This document shows, one piece after another, positions 52,796 through 62,675 of a stretch of DNA of 64,000 bases. Numbering within the stretch: the stretch's first letter is position 1; every line of letters starts with the position of its first letter. The translations under genes were made by a program, and so were the position numbers. The notes under the pieces were generated by a model, which was given only the letters and a program-made list of their open reading frames with translations, ran no database searches and was not told the origin of the DNA. Source of the stretch: Symbiodinium natans (lineage: Eukaryota; Sar; Dinophyceae; Suessiales; Symbiodiniaceae); contig CAJNDS010002672.1 of assembly GCA_905221605.1 (NCBI GenBank), positions 62,001 to 126,000 of the forward strand. Reading direction: 5' to 3'.

Positions 52796-53165
52796 TAACA
52801 GTGTTCTTAATAGGGGTTTCACTTGATTTTAATTAACGTTTTAATAGGACTTCTTTTGATTCTAATCGGGTTTTTGTTACTTTTGAAAGATTTCTAATAA
52901 TATGAATGAGATCTTTATCCCTTCTAATAAGATTTGTATTAGGTTTAACGGGATTCGTATTGAAATAATAGAAATCCTTGTCGAATTAAGTTCAACTCCT
53001 ATTACAATTGATTGAACTGCTATTAAAATTAGTAGAAGTCCGATTAGAAATGCTACGAAAAAAGAAGGCAAATAGAAATCTTGTTACATTAATAGAAATC
53101 CTCTTGAAATTAGAAGGATTCCGAATAAAAAGCAGTAGGAATCCTACCAAACATGGCAGAGGAAA
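52796..53165. other. AT-rich island with AATAGAAATC-like units
   Basis: About 370 bp of sharply lower GC than its surroundings. ATTAGAAATCC/AATAGAAATC motifs recur in the second half, and ATTTCTAATA/CTAATAAGATT-type complements in the first half, so it may fold back on itself. Bounded by C- and G-homopolymers. No gene. Confidence 0.7.
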
Positions 53166-54107
53166 TGTGGAATTGAGCATGGGGGGGGGGGGGCCCCCCC
53201 CCCACTCCCCTTTCTTTGTACGGAGGGGGGGGGGGGGGGGGGGGAGGGGGAGGGGGGTTTGTTGGGTGAAGGGGGGGGGGGGGGAGGGGGGGGGGGTTAC
53301 CTTGAATATCCGCAGGCCTCTTTTTTACGCACTCTCCCCAATGGTCGGCGTTAGGAAGAAGACCCTCACCCATGAGAAACACTCATGTTTGGGGTTGTTC
53401 CAAAATTCGGAGCCCCCTAAGCAACCTTTCACACTGGGACCCGCCCGAAATCAAACCTTTCAAGAGGACGCCAAAAATCCGGTCCTAAATTGGGACCGAA
53501 GGGGGGGGGGCGGCACAGCCCCAAACCCTAACTCCACGCCCCTCACCCCTCTCCCCCATCTCTCTGCAGCAGAGAAGATCCCCCTCCCCAACCAACACCC
53601 CTAAGAGCAGCAGGGTCCCCGAACGCACAGCCTAGCACCCTTTTAGGGGTTTAGGGTTGTGAACAACCCTAAATCCCTACATCCCTACATCCCTAAATCC
53701 CTAAATCCCTAAATCCCTAAATCCCTACATCCCTAAACCCTAAATTTCAATTTCAAATTAAATTTTGAACCTAAGGTCCCTTGTTAGGGGCTCCCCTTTT
53801 GAGCTTCGAGGCCTCTCTCTGCCAAAGCCCTGAACCCTAAATCCTCCCTCTGACCCCTATGAACCCCATAAAACCTCAAGCAACCCTAAATGCCATAAGG
53901 CCCAAGCCCTAAAGCCCAATATACCCTAAACAACCCTAAAACCCTGAGCCCTAAATCCGAAATTCTCCCAAAGCCCTAAGCCCTAAGCCCTAAACCCTAA
54001 ACACTAAACCCTAAACCCTAAACCCTAAACCCTAAACCCTGAACCCTAAACCCTAAACCCTAAACCCTACAACCCTAAACCCTAAACCCTAAACCCTGAC
54101 ATGTGAG

Positions 54108-54233
54108 GTCTTTCTACCGCAACCGCTTCGGAAAGAGGATGTCGAAGGAGCGGCAGAAGCCGCACAGCAACCAGATCATTGCCCCCCGGCCCTATGAAGA
54201 AGAAGCAACTGTTTTTTTTGTTGAAGGCTTGTA
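54108..54233 (+). CDS. Exon-like island AH, possible C-terminal exon
   Basis: ACATGTGAG|G, then SFYRNRFGKRMSKERQKPHS NQIIAPRPYEEEATVFFVEG L and TAG. Basic, then acidic. The TAG sits at the edge of GGGTTTATA repeat, so a donor may lie earlier. Confidence 0.6.
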
Positions 54234-54800
54234 GGGTTTGTAGGGTTTATGGGGTTTACAGAGTTAATAAGGTTTATAGGGTTTATAGGGTTTATAGGGT
54301 TTATAGGGTTTATAGGGTTTATAGGGTTATAAGGTTTATAGGGTTGATAGGGTTTATAGGGTTTATAGGGTTTATAGGGTTGAGAGGGTTGAGAGGGTTT
54401 ATAGGGTTTATAGGGTTTATCGGGTTTATAGGGTTGAGAGGGTTGAGAGGGTTTATAGGGTTTATAGGGTTTATAGGGTTTACAGGGTTTATAGGGTGTA
54501 GAGGGTTTAGGGGGGTTAGAGGGTTTGTGGGGTTTATGGGGTTTACAGTGTATATAAGGTTTATAGGGTTTATAGGGTTTATAGGGTTTAGAGGGTTTAT
54601 AGGGTTTATAGGGTTTAGAGGGTTTACAGGGTTTATAGGGTGTAGAGGGTTTAGAGGGTTTAGAGGGTTTGTAGGGTTTATAGGATTTACAGGGTTTATA
54701 GGGTTTATGGGGTTTATAGGGTTTATAGGGTTTATAGGGTTTATAGGGTTTATAGGGTTTATGGGGGTTATAGGGTTTATAGGGTTTAGGGTTTAGGGAG
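54225..54800. repeat. GGGTTTATA nonamer array
   Basis: About 60 copies of GGGTTTATA with occasional GGGTTGAGA and GGGTTTAGA units. The 205-codon frame through it (IGFIGFIGF) is an artefact. Confidence 0.95.
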
Positions 54801-55865
54801 AGGTTCGGGACGGTTGAGGGTTTACAGGGTGTATAATGGTTTATAGCGGTTTATAAGCATGGTTTATCGGGTTTGTCGTGTTCATCGCGTGCTTCGTTTG
54901 TTTCTGGGCTTCTTGGGTTTCGGGGTTTGCGGGTTCCAGTGTGTAAGTCAGCCGTAATCCAGTGGATTGGGGCCCGGTTTAGGGCTTAGGGTTTAGGGTT
55001 TAGGGCGATTGAGGCTGAGGGGCTAAGGATTGGGGATCTAGGGCTGGTAGGGTAGTGGTAACCTTCCCCCCCCCCCATCCCCCAAAAGGTACCCTTGTCA
55101 TAATATGGTAACCGGGCTGCCAAGTCGGGTTGGGGGGAGTTCAGGGCTGAGGAGAATGAATGAACTTAAGTCTCTTTGGATTGAGGGATTTCGGGGTTGA
55201 GGGGTCTAGGGGGGTTTAGGGTTCAGCGTTAGGGTTTAGGGTTCAGGGTTTAGGGATGTACTTAGGTTGTGAGAGTCGCAAGGTTCAGGGTTTGGGGTTT
55301 AGGGTTCCTTGCCCCACCAACCTCCCTCAATAGCCTTCACACATCACCCCTTAACCCTCTAAGGCCCATAAACCCTCAACTCCTAAGCCCCAAAGCCCCT
55401 AAGGCCTTAAACCCCCTAAACCCGTACCCCTAAACCCCTAAACCCCTAAACCCCTAAACCCCTAAACCCCTAAACCCCTAAACCCCTAAACCCCTAAACC
55501 CCTAAACCCCTAAACCCCTAAACCCCTAAACCCCTAAAACCCTAAACCCCTAAACCCCCTAAACCCCTAAACCCCTAAACCCCTAAACCCCTAAACCCCT
55601 AAAACCCTAAACCCTAAACCCTAAACCCTAAACCCTAAACCCTAAACCCTAGACCCTAGGTACACCGCGACTCGTAGGGTTTGGACTGCAGGGTTGTTGG
55701 GGTGGGCCCTCAAACCCTCGAGCCTAAACCCTGACAGCCGAAGTAGGGTTTAGGGTTTAGGGTTTAGGGTTTAGGGTTTAGGGTTCAGGGCTCAGGGCTT
55801 AGGGCTTAGGGCTTAGGGTTTAGGGCCCCTGCTCGTTTCCTGAGGTGCCACCAAGCCCCATTCAG

Positions 55866-55903
55866 GCGGCAGAAGGGGCGTCGGGTGCAGAGTTTCAGCT
55901 TCG
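55866..55903 (+). CDS. Exon-like island AI
   Basis: CCCCATTCAG, then RQKGRRVQSFSFE or AAEGASGAEFQLR. Frame unresolved. Confidence 0.4.
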
Positions 55904-56115
55904 AAGGGTTTAGGGCTTCGGGCCTCTCGGATTTAGGGCCCCTAAAGCTTAAAGCTTAAAGCCTAAAGCCTAAAGCCTAAAGCCTAAACCCTAAAGCCTA
56001 AACCCTAAACCCTAAACCCGAAACCCGAACCCGGGCCTTAGGGCCTTTCGGGGTGCAGGGCCTTTAGGGGTTTAGGGTTTGAAAGGCTTAGGGCCTTTCC
56101 TTAGGGGGGTTTAGG

Positions 56116-56327
56116 TTGGGATACCCCTTGTACAGTCCTTAATAGGGATCATAGTACCCCCTAGTACAATGCCTGTTAAGGAGCTGTTAGTCTACTACCA
56201 TTTGCTTAAGTACCCCAAAAGAATAGAAAATAATAATCCCTAAATTGCCCTTAATAAGGACGACTATTTATTTATTTTATTTTTTGGGGGCTCTTAAGCA
56301 ATTCGTAGTATCAGGGGAACATCCCAA
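56116..56327. mobile_element. Hairpin element family 1, copy 4 (enlarged)
   Basis: TTGGGATACCCCTTGTACAG TCCTTAATAGGGATC at the left and GTAGTATCAGGGGAACATCC CAA at the right. About 212 bp, with an AT-rich centre (TTATTTATTTTATTTTTTGG). Confidence 0.7.
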
Positions 56328-56663
56328 GCTCAGGGGTTTAGGGTTTGAAAGAAGGGTGCAGCTTTCGGTCGAAGGCTAGGGTTTAGGTTTTTAGGTTTAG
56401 GTTTTAGGGTTTGGGGTTTGGGGTTTAGGGTTTAGGGTTTAGAGTTTAGGGTTTAGAGTTTAGGGTTTAGGGTTTAGGGTGAACCCTAAGCTCGGGCTTC
56501 GGAGGAGGTTGACCCTTCTTTGTAACGTGGCTTTTGATGTGAAGTAGGGTTTACATTCCTTGTATCCCCCAATATGTACACCTCACCAATCTCAAAAAAA
56601 TGAACCTTATATACACTCACCAAAAATATAAGCCCTGGTTCATGTATGTTCTGTTCCGTGCAG

Positions 56664-56770
56664 GTCCACCCCCCGAGAAGTATTCAGGAAATGCAAAGCA
56701 ACAGCGTGTCTTCGTCGCGGCAGTGGGGGCTCAGCCTCATAGTCGTGGCCGTAGGGGTCGACGACACAGT
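56664..56770 (+). CDS. Exon-like island AJ
   Basis: TGTTCCGTGCAG, then two open frames: SIQEMQSNSVSSSRQWGLSL IVVAVGVDDTVG (part hydrophobic) or PPPEKYSGNAKQQRVFVAAV. Frame unresolved. Confidence 0.45.
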
Positions 56771-56807
56771 GGGTTTAAGGTTTAGGGTTTAGGGTTTAGG
56801 GTATATA

Positions 56808-56982
56808 ACATTTGGTAGATGCAGCATGACGAGCCCAGAATTGCTTTTTGTTGCCGAGTGAATTAGAATATCACCAATAGCAACCCATTCCTCAGTCACC
56901 CTACCTTCATGCGGATGCGCAAACCGCTAGGCTGAATGATAATCTACCATGATTGCGGCACGTGGATCCTTCGTGTACACCT
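56808..56982 (-). pseudogene. Minus-strand coding-like fragment with an in-frame stop
   Basis: On the reverse strand the frame gives VYTKDPRAAIMVDYHSA, a TAG, then RFAHPHEGRVTEEWVAIGDI LIHSATKSNSGLVMLHLPN. It is far more protein-like than any + frame here, and lower in GC than neighbouring islands. Broken gene, or an exon whose true frame skips the stop. I do not recognise the family. Confidence 0.45.
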
Positions 56983-57085
56983 AAACCCTGTAAATCCCAA
57001 ACCCCAAACCCTAAACCCCAAACCCTAAACCCTAAACCCCAAACCCTAAGCCCCAAACCCCCCAAACTCTAAACCCCTCGCGCAG

Positions 57086-57170
57086 ACTCAGTCTCGTACG
57101 AACTCCGTGTCGCAGGCCTGGGGGAAGCCTGGGGTCGATTCAACCGAAAGCCTCTTCAAAAGAGGGCTTC
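57086..57170 (+). CDS. Exon-like island AK
   Basis: CCCCTCGCGCAG, then DSVSYELRVAGLGEAWGRFN RKPLQKRAS, with a second open frame. C-rich heptamers before, G-rich after. Confidence 0.55.
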
Positions 57171-57617
57171 AGGGTTTAGGGTTTAGGGTCTAGGGGTCTA
57201 GGGTTCAGGGTTTGAGGTTTAGGGAACTGTAGGGTGGAGAGTTTGGGATATTTTGGATTTAGAGGGTTTAGGATGCCTTAGTGTGGAGGGTTTGGAAGTG
57301 ACTTTTTGGGGAAGTCAAAGTGACTTGGGGGGCTCAAGGTTTCAGATCTGGCGACTCAGTGCAAGGTGTGTTGGGGCAGGATTTCAGGAGTTGGGTCAAA
57401 CCCTAAGCTCTACACCCCCTGAGCTCGAAACCTTGGGGTGTTCCAGCGCGCAAGGCCCTTCAGCCCTAAGCCCTCAACCCTAAACCCTCCGAAACTCTAC
57501 ACCCCAAACCCCAAACCCCAAACCCCAAACCCCAAACCCCAAACCCCAAACCCCAAACCCCAAACCCTAAACCCCAAACCCTAAACCCTCATTTTTTTTT
57601 CTAGATTGCGGGTGCAG

Positions 57618-57668
57618 GAGTCGACCGGTGAACTCCAGCGGCTAGGAAGGAAGGTGGAGGCCTGGCAA
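57618..57668 (+). CDS. Exon-like island AM
   Basis: GCGGGTGCAG, then ESTGELQRLGRKVEAWQ, coiled-coil-like. G-rich repeat follows. Confidence 0.55.
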
Positions 57669-58244
57669 GGGGGGGTTGAGGGTTTAGGGTTTAGGGTTTA
57701 GGGGTTTAGGGGTTTAGGGTTTAGGGGTTTAGGGGTTTGGGGGGGGGGTTGAGGCGGTGTATTTGGAGGCTCAGGGTACTTGCAACCCATTTAGGGTTTA
57801 GGGTTTAGGGTTTAGGGTTTGGGGTTTAGGGTTTAGATTTTGGGGTTTTGGGGTTTAGGGTTTAGGGGGTTATAGGGGTTGGCTTCGTTTTAAGAGTTTC
57901 GGTGCGCCCTACAACCTACACCTTCAACTCTGGAATGGCCTAGAAAGTTCGAAGTTGCTTTGGCCCCAACCCCCCCCCCAAGCCCCAATAGGGTCCACTA
58001 CTTCGCGTTAGGAACCCTAAACCCTAGACCCTAAACCCTAAACCCTAAACCCTAAAACCCCAAACCCCAAACCCCAAACCCTAAACCCTAAACGCCCCTA
58101 AAGCCCCTAAGCCTCCCCAAGCCCCATTCCCTGACCTCTTCTCCCATCCTAAACCCTAAACCCTCAACCCTAAACCCCAAACCCTAAACCCCAAACCCTA
58201 AACCCTAAACCCTGAACCCTAAACCTCTTCTCCCATCCCCCGAG

Positions 58245-58317
58245 GTCATGGACCAAAGGATGCTCGAGATCCAGTCGACTCTGGACCTCATCATGGAGGA
58301 AAGGGCGCCCCATGGGG
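58245..58317 (+). CDS. Exon-like island AN
   Basis: CCATCCCCCGAG, then VMDQRMLEIQSTLDLIMEER APHG, possible donor GTCTTA. Helical, coiled-coil-like. Confidence 0.6.
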
Positions 58318-58473
58318 TCTTAGGGTTTGTAGGGATTAGGGTTTAGGGTTTAGGGTTTGGGGTTTAGGGTTTGGGGTTTAGGGTTTGGGGTTTAGGGGTT
58401 TAGGGTTTAGGGTTCGTCGAAACCCGAAACCCTGGACCCTCAGCCCTGAGCCCTAGGGTTTCAAAGCCTAAAT

Positions 58474-58561
58474 CCGTTCCTGCTGCTTGCCTACGTGGTA
58501 CTGGCATTGTTTAGATTCCATGACAAGAGCCCTGACGAGGCGTTCGGCTGCAATTTGGGGG
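58474..58561 (+). CDS. Exon-like island AO, hydrophobic segment
   Basis: PFLLLAYVVLALFRFHDKSP DEAFGCNLG. It has the look of a transmembrane helix followed by a loop. Borders are unclear. Confidence 0.45.
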
Positions 58562-58872
58562 TTCAGGCTTCATGAGTTCGGGATCTTTTCGGATTTAGGG
58601 GGTCGATACGGTTCATGGGTTTGGGGGTCTTTGTTGGTTTTTGTGGCTTGGATTCGGGTTCATGGGTTTGGGGTTTTTGGGGCTTCGCCGGGTTTAGGCT
58701 TTATGGCCTTTCAGGGCTTTGAGGTTTCTTTGGACCCGCGACAGGATTTCGGGTTTAGGGTTTAGGGTTTAGGGCGCGAGTTGGGGGTGAATGGGGTGTC
58801 GGGACGGATTGGTGGGGGGGCTAGAGTGGAACGACGCCCGGCACGCACTAAACGATAACTCTCCCACAAAAG

Positions 58873-58909
58873 GTTTGCGCATTCCAAGCCCAAACGGTCG
58901 AGGTTTTCG
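58873..58909 (+). CDS. Exon-like island AP
   Basis: CCCACAAAAG, then VCAFQAQTVEVF, donor GTACCT at 58910. 37 bp. Confidence 0.4.
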
Positions 58910-59295
58910 GTACCTACAGAAGTCCTTCAGTCTCTAAAAGCCCCAAACCCTAAGCTCCTCAACCCCTGCAGGCGAGAATCCCTTTTTCCCCTAAACCTCA
59001 AACCCTAAACCCCAAATCCTGAACCCCAAACCCTTGAACCCCAAACCCCAAACCCTTAAACCCTAAACGCCAAGCCTTAAACCCCAAACCCAAAACCCCA
59101 AACCCCAAACCCTGAAACCCTAAACGCCAAGCCCTAAACCCTAAACCCCAAACCCCAAACCCTAAACCCCAAACCCTAAACCCCAAACCCTAAACCCCAA
59201 ACCCTAAACCCCAAACCCTAAACCCCAAACCCCAAGCCCTAAACCCAAAACCCTCATATCCTAAACCCTAAACCCTTAAGTCCTTGGAGTCGCAG

Positions 59296-59345
59296 GAGAT
59301 GAAGGCCAGCCGCTCCTGATCTCTGCCCGGGTCCCCAGTCGGTTC
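59296..59345 (+). CDS. Exon-like island AQ
   Basis: GGAGTCGCAG, then DEGQPLLISARVPSRFS. C-rich heptamers upstream, G-rich downstream. Confidence 0.5.
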
Positions 59346-59506
59346 TCGAACTTTAGGATTGAGGGGTTTAGGGTTTAGGGTTTAGGGTTTAGGTTTTAGG
59401 GTTTAGGGTTTAGGTTTTAGGGTTTAGGGTTAAGGGTTGAGGGTTCAGGGTTGAGGGGTTTGTAAATGTTAGGGCAGCCCCTTTTCCATACACCAACTGT
59501 GTGCAG

Positions 59507-59666
59507 CTGCATATGCCACGTGCATCACCTGGGCACCATGGCTGTGGACATGGTTTGGCTTCATTTGCCGGGCATTGTATCCGAAGGGGCATCCACTGGG
59601 TAGAGCCGTAGAGCTTGACAAGGCTGCTACAGAGCATTTATTTAGCGTTAAAATTTCGGGTCTTTA
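59507..59666 (+). CDS. Exon-like island AR, Trp-rich hydrophobic segment
   Basis: ACTGTGTGCAG, then YATCITWAPWLWTWFGFICR ALYPKGHPLGRAVELDKAAT EHLFSVKISGL and TAG. One of the longest islands; it could include a membrane helix. The opposite strand is also open, which lowers confidence. Confidence 0.4.
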
Positions 59667-59970
59667 GCGTTAACAAACCCTAAATGCAGCCCATTTTAGC
59701 TTCGTGTTCATGTCGGCTCCGGAGGCCTCATGAGGCCTTGTGAGGTTTGCGTATTTGTTTTAAGGTTGAGGGTGGCTGATAGTCTCGTTCACGAGGATTC
59801 CGAAGCCTCCTAACCCCCCTCACCGCCGCTGCCTCGGGGAACTTCTGGCTCAAGGTCGAAGCAGAGTCTTTGCAAGGAGTCACAGAGTTCACCTTAAATC
59901 CTATACCATAGGGTTTAGGGTTTAGGGTTTAGGGTTTAGGGTTTAGGGTTTAGGGTTTAGGGTTTTCGAG

Positions 59971-60131
59971 GCCATTAAAGAACGCGCTTTCGCCATGCCG
60001 GAGCCTCCGGCCCCCTTGGCCAACAAGGTCACGCTGCTCCCGGAGGACATCTTCCAGAACCGCCGGTCCTTCCCCTGGAACCAGTCGCAGAGGATGGCCG
60101 AAGCTTCTTGTACTCCTCCAGCTGGACTTTA
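59971..60131 (+). CDS. Exon-like island AS
   Basis: GGGTTTTCGAG, then AIKERAFAMPEPPAPLANKV TLLPEDIFQNRRSFPWNQSQ RM and on to TAA. Strong protein-like composition. Preceded directly by TTTAGGG repeats. It may end before the TAA. Confidence 0.65.
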
Positions 60132-60216
60132 AGTTTTTTTTTGGGTTTCCTTATTATTTAGTAGGAAAATATTACATAGTTTATAACATTTTTCCTTGGG
60201 TTATTGGAGACGTAAG

Positions 60217-60324
60217 GCTTACAAGCCTGAGAAGAAGGAGCTGCCACCCATTCCGATCGATGCCGACGACGAATCCACCACATGGCTCCTGCCAGGTGGC
60301 TCAAAGATCCAAGTCTTCAACTGA
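60217..60324 (+). CDS. Exon-like island AT, C-terminal exon
   Basis: GAGACGTAAG, then AYKPEKKELPPIPIDADDES TTWLLPGGSKIQVFN and TGA (60322-60324). A likely gene end. Confidence 0.65.
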   Translation, partial: AYKPEKKELPPIPIDADDESTTWLLPGGSKIQVFN

Positions 60325-61294
60325 TTCGCGGTGAACAGTACGTCGTCGTCCATGATCAGGAGCCGAAGAGGCGAAAAGGGGACAGCAGCAGGCGACACCC
60401 GACAGGAAGGAAAAAAAGGTGCGCGCAAGGGCGTCCCCAATTTCTTTCGCCAATAAGCGGCTGTTTCTGGTCCCCCGTCTATAGAGACAGGTATCCCATT
60501 CCTTCAGAACCCCTAAACCCTCAAGGGACCCTCAGGTTCTATGTGAGTTAGGCTCCCATTGGGGCGTGCGGCACCAGCGCTTGGTGCCCGACACGGGCTT
60601 TGAGGGCTTAGAGGGTAGATAGGCTTTAGAGAGTTATTTCACGGCTTATAGGACTTTATAATTATAGGATCGGCATTTTAGGACCTACAAGCTTTATTGG
60701 TTTTGTAGGGCTTCTGGGGCACATAGGATATGTGTGGTATCCTCAAGTCCTCTCACTTTACATTGTGGTGCCATGTTGTTTCCCTTCCATCGTGCCCCCC
60801 CAAAACCCAAAGCCCAAACTCCTTAGAGGGGGTCCACCCCCGCCCCCACTCCCCTGCCCCAACAGCGCCCTCAACCTTGCAGAGAACCCTAAACCCTGCA
60901 AGCCCATGCCGCATCCCCAACAGCCCGATTCGAACCCCTCCAAGGCCTGCACCCTCTACGCCCTAGAACGCCAATGTAGGAGCCTCTTAACCCTGCCTAA
61001 ATCCTAAACCCTAAACCCTAAACCCTAAACCTTAAACCCTAAACCACCCTAAACCCTAAACCCTAGACCCTAAACCCAAAACCCTAAACCTTAAACCTTA
61101 AACCCTGACCCTACCATGCCCTACAAGCCCCGAAGCGCCCGCATCAAAACTAAACCCCCAAAAGCCCTATTGGGGGTACCCTGCTGCAGTCCTTATTCTA
61201 AGGGGATCCTTCTATTTGGGGGTCTAGAGTAGGGGTCCCCTATTTTCGTAAACCCTCACGTACGGTCACTTACCTTCTCTAGAGAGGGTAGCTA

Positions 61295-61413
61295 TATGGG
61301 CCCTTCATGCGGTCCCTTACCTCCTTTGAAGGGGTTCTGAAGCATGTGGTATATAAGGGGTACATTCAGGCGCCCCAATGTAATGGGCCCATATATAGGG
61401 GACCATGCAACCC
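61295..61413. mobile_element. Hairpin element family 2, copy 2
   Basis: TGGGCCCTTCATGCGGTCCC TTACCTCCTTTGAAGG ... CCCATATATAGGGGACCATG CAAC, colinear with 36287-36424, about 25 kb away. Confidence 0.65.
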
Positions 61414-61488
61414 CTAACTCTAAACCCTAAACCCTAAACCCTAAACCCTAAACCCTAAGCCCTAAACCCTAAACCCTAAGACTGTGAG

Positions 61489-61548
61489 GTGGGAGGCTTC
61501 CTTGAGCTCCGGCGGCCCGGGGGCGCTGGCCCTTACTGGGTGTTTTAG
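61489..61548 (+). CDS. Exon-like island AU
   Basis: AGACTGTGAG, then VGGFLELRRPGGAGPYWVF and TAG. A second frame is also open. Confidence 0.45.
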   Translation: MGGFLELRRPGGAGPYWVF

Positions 61549-61736
61549 AGGGTGTCGGAATACTTACTATTAGTGTCAATCTTGCCCCGAAACCCCTTAA
61601 CCCTAAACCCTAAACCCTAAACCCAAACTCTAAACCCTAAACCCTAAACCCTAAACCCTAAACCCTAAACCCTAAACCCTAAACCCTAAACCCTAAACCC
61701 TAAACCCTAAACCTAAACCCGAAACTCTAAACTCAT

Positions 61737-61921
61737 TATGAAGGCCCCTCGGGGTTAGATGCTCGCGACCCCTACACCGTAAACCCTAAACCCTCAAACA
61801 CAATGATTAAGGCCCCTATAGGGATATTATCCCCCACTAAACCCTAAACCCAAACCCTAAACCCGAAACCCGAAACCCGATTACGATGATGAAGGCCCCA
61901 AAAAAGGATTAGATGCTCGCG
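61737..61921. repeat. Repeated upstream edge of island AV
   Basis: TTATGAAGGCCCC...GGTTAGATGCTCGCGA occurs at about 61737 and again at about 61886, just before island AV. A degenerate AATGATTAAGGCCCCTATAGG lies between. Like the truncated copies before island U. Confidence 0.75.
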
Positions 61922-61939
61922 AAGAAGGCGTCCTCCAAG

Positions 61940-62021
61940 GTTTACTTTTCACAGCTTCCGCCGAAGGCGCCGAAGCAGAATGGAGGCTTGTGGTGCCCCG
62001 TGCCCGCCCCTACAAACAAAG
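61940..62021 (+). CDS. Exon-like island AV with canonical donor
   Basis: GTCCTCCAAG, then VYFSQLPPKAPKQNGGLWCP VPAPTNK, donor GTAAGT at 62022, then TTTAGGG repeats. The telomere-like array starts at the donor itself. Confidence 0.7.
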
Positions 62022-62169
62022 GTAAGTTTAGGGTTTAGGGTTTCGGGTTTAGGGTTTAGGGTTTAGGGTTTAGGGTTCAGGGTTCAGGGTTCAGGCTTCA
62101 GGGTTTAGGGTTTAGGGTTGTCTTAGCAGGGAATCAGGGACTGAGGTTACCCCAGCAACACCCTACACA

Positions 62170-62217
62170 ACCCTTTCAGGGAATTCTGCAGGATGCCTAC
62201 GTCCCGAATTCCACACG
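62170..62217 (+). CDS. Exon-like island AW
   Basis: AACCCTTTCAG, then GILQDAYVPNSTR, running directly into GGTTTAGGG. Confidence 0.45.
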
Positions 62218-62280
62218 GTTTAGGGTTTAGGGTTTAGGGTTCAGGGTTCAGGGTTCAGGGTTTAGGGTTTAGGGTTTAGG

Positions 62281-62337
62281 GTCAAACACTGGAAAGCAAA
62301 CGACTTCAAGGCCACTCGAGGTTCTCCAGGGTGCAAG
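62281..62337 (+). CDS. Exon-like island AX
   Basis: The last TTTAGG of an array acts as a possible acceptor, then VKHWKANDFKATRGSPGCK, donor GTATGC at 62338. Nineteen whole codons. Confidence 0.55.
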
Positions 62338-62564
62338 GTATGCAGGGTTCTTCAAGAGCCGAAGTTATCCATATGGGGTTTAGTTTCGGGTTTAGGGTTT
62401 AGGGTTTAGGGTTTAGGGTTTAGGGTTTAGGGTTTAGGGTTTAGGGTTTAGGGTTTAGGGTCTAGGGTTTAGGGTTTAGGGTTTAGTGTTTAGGGTTCAG
62501 GGTTTAGGCTTTAGTTAAGGTTTAGGCTTTTAGAATTTTAGGGTTTAGGGTTTAGGGCCCCAAG

Positions 62565-62675
62565 AACCCGAGAGTGACCACCAAGCAGAGGGCTTCCATT
62601 CAATTCTTTCTCCTCTTCAGCCGACCGGGCTGCAAGGGACATTTGATTTGGCATCGCGCCGCCTCCACTGAAAAG
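62565..62675 (+). CDS. Exon-like island AY
   Basis: GGCCCCAAG, then NPRVTTKQRASIQFFLLFSR PGCKGHLIWHRAASTEKT. An internal CTCCTCTTCAG may be a second acceptor. Followed by C-homopolymer. Confidence 0.5.

Noticed and set aside
53008-53604. 198-codon frame with poly-Gly/Pro
   Set aside because: Crosses G-homopolymers and the AT-rich island; no consistent composition or splice border.
54179-54796. 205-codon Ile/Gly/Phe-rich protein
   Set aside because: Produced by the GGGTTTATA nonamer array, not a gene.
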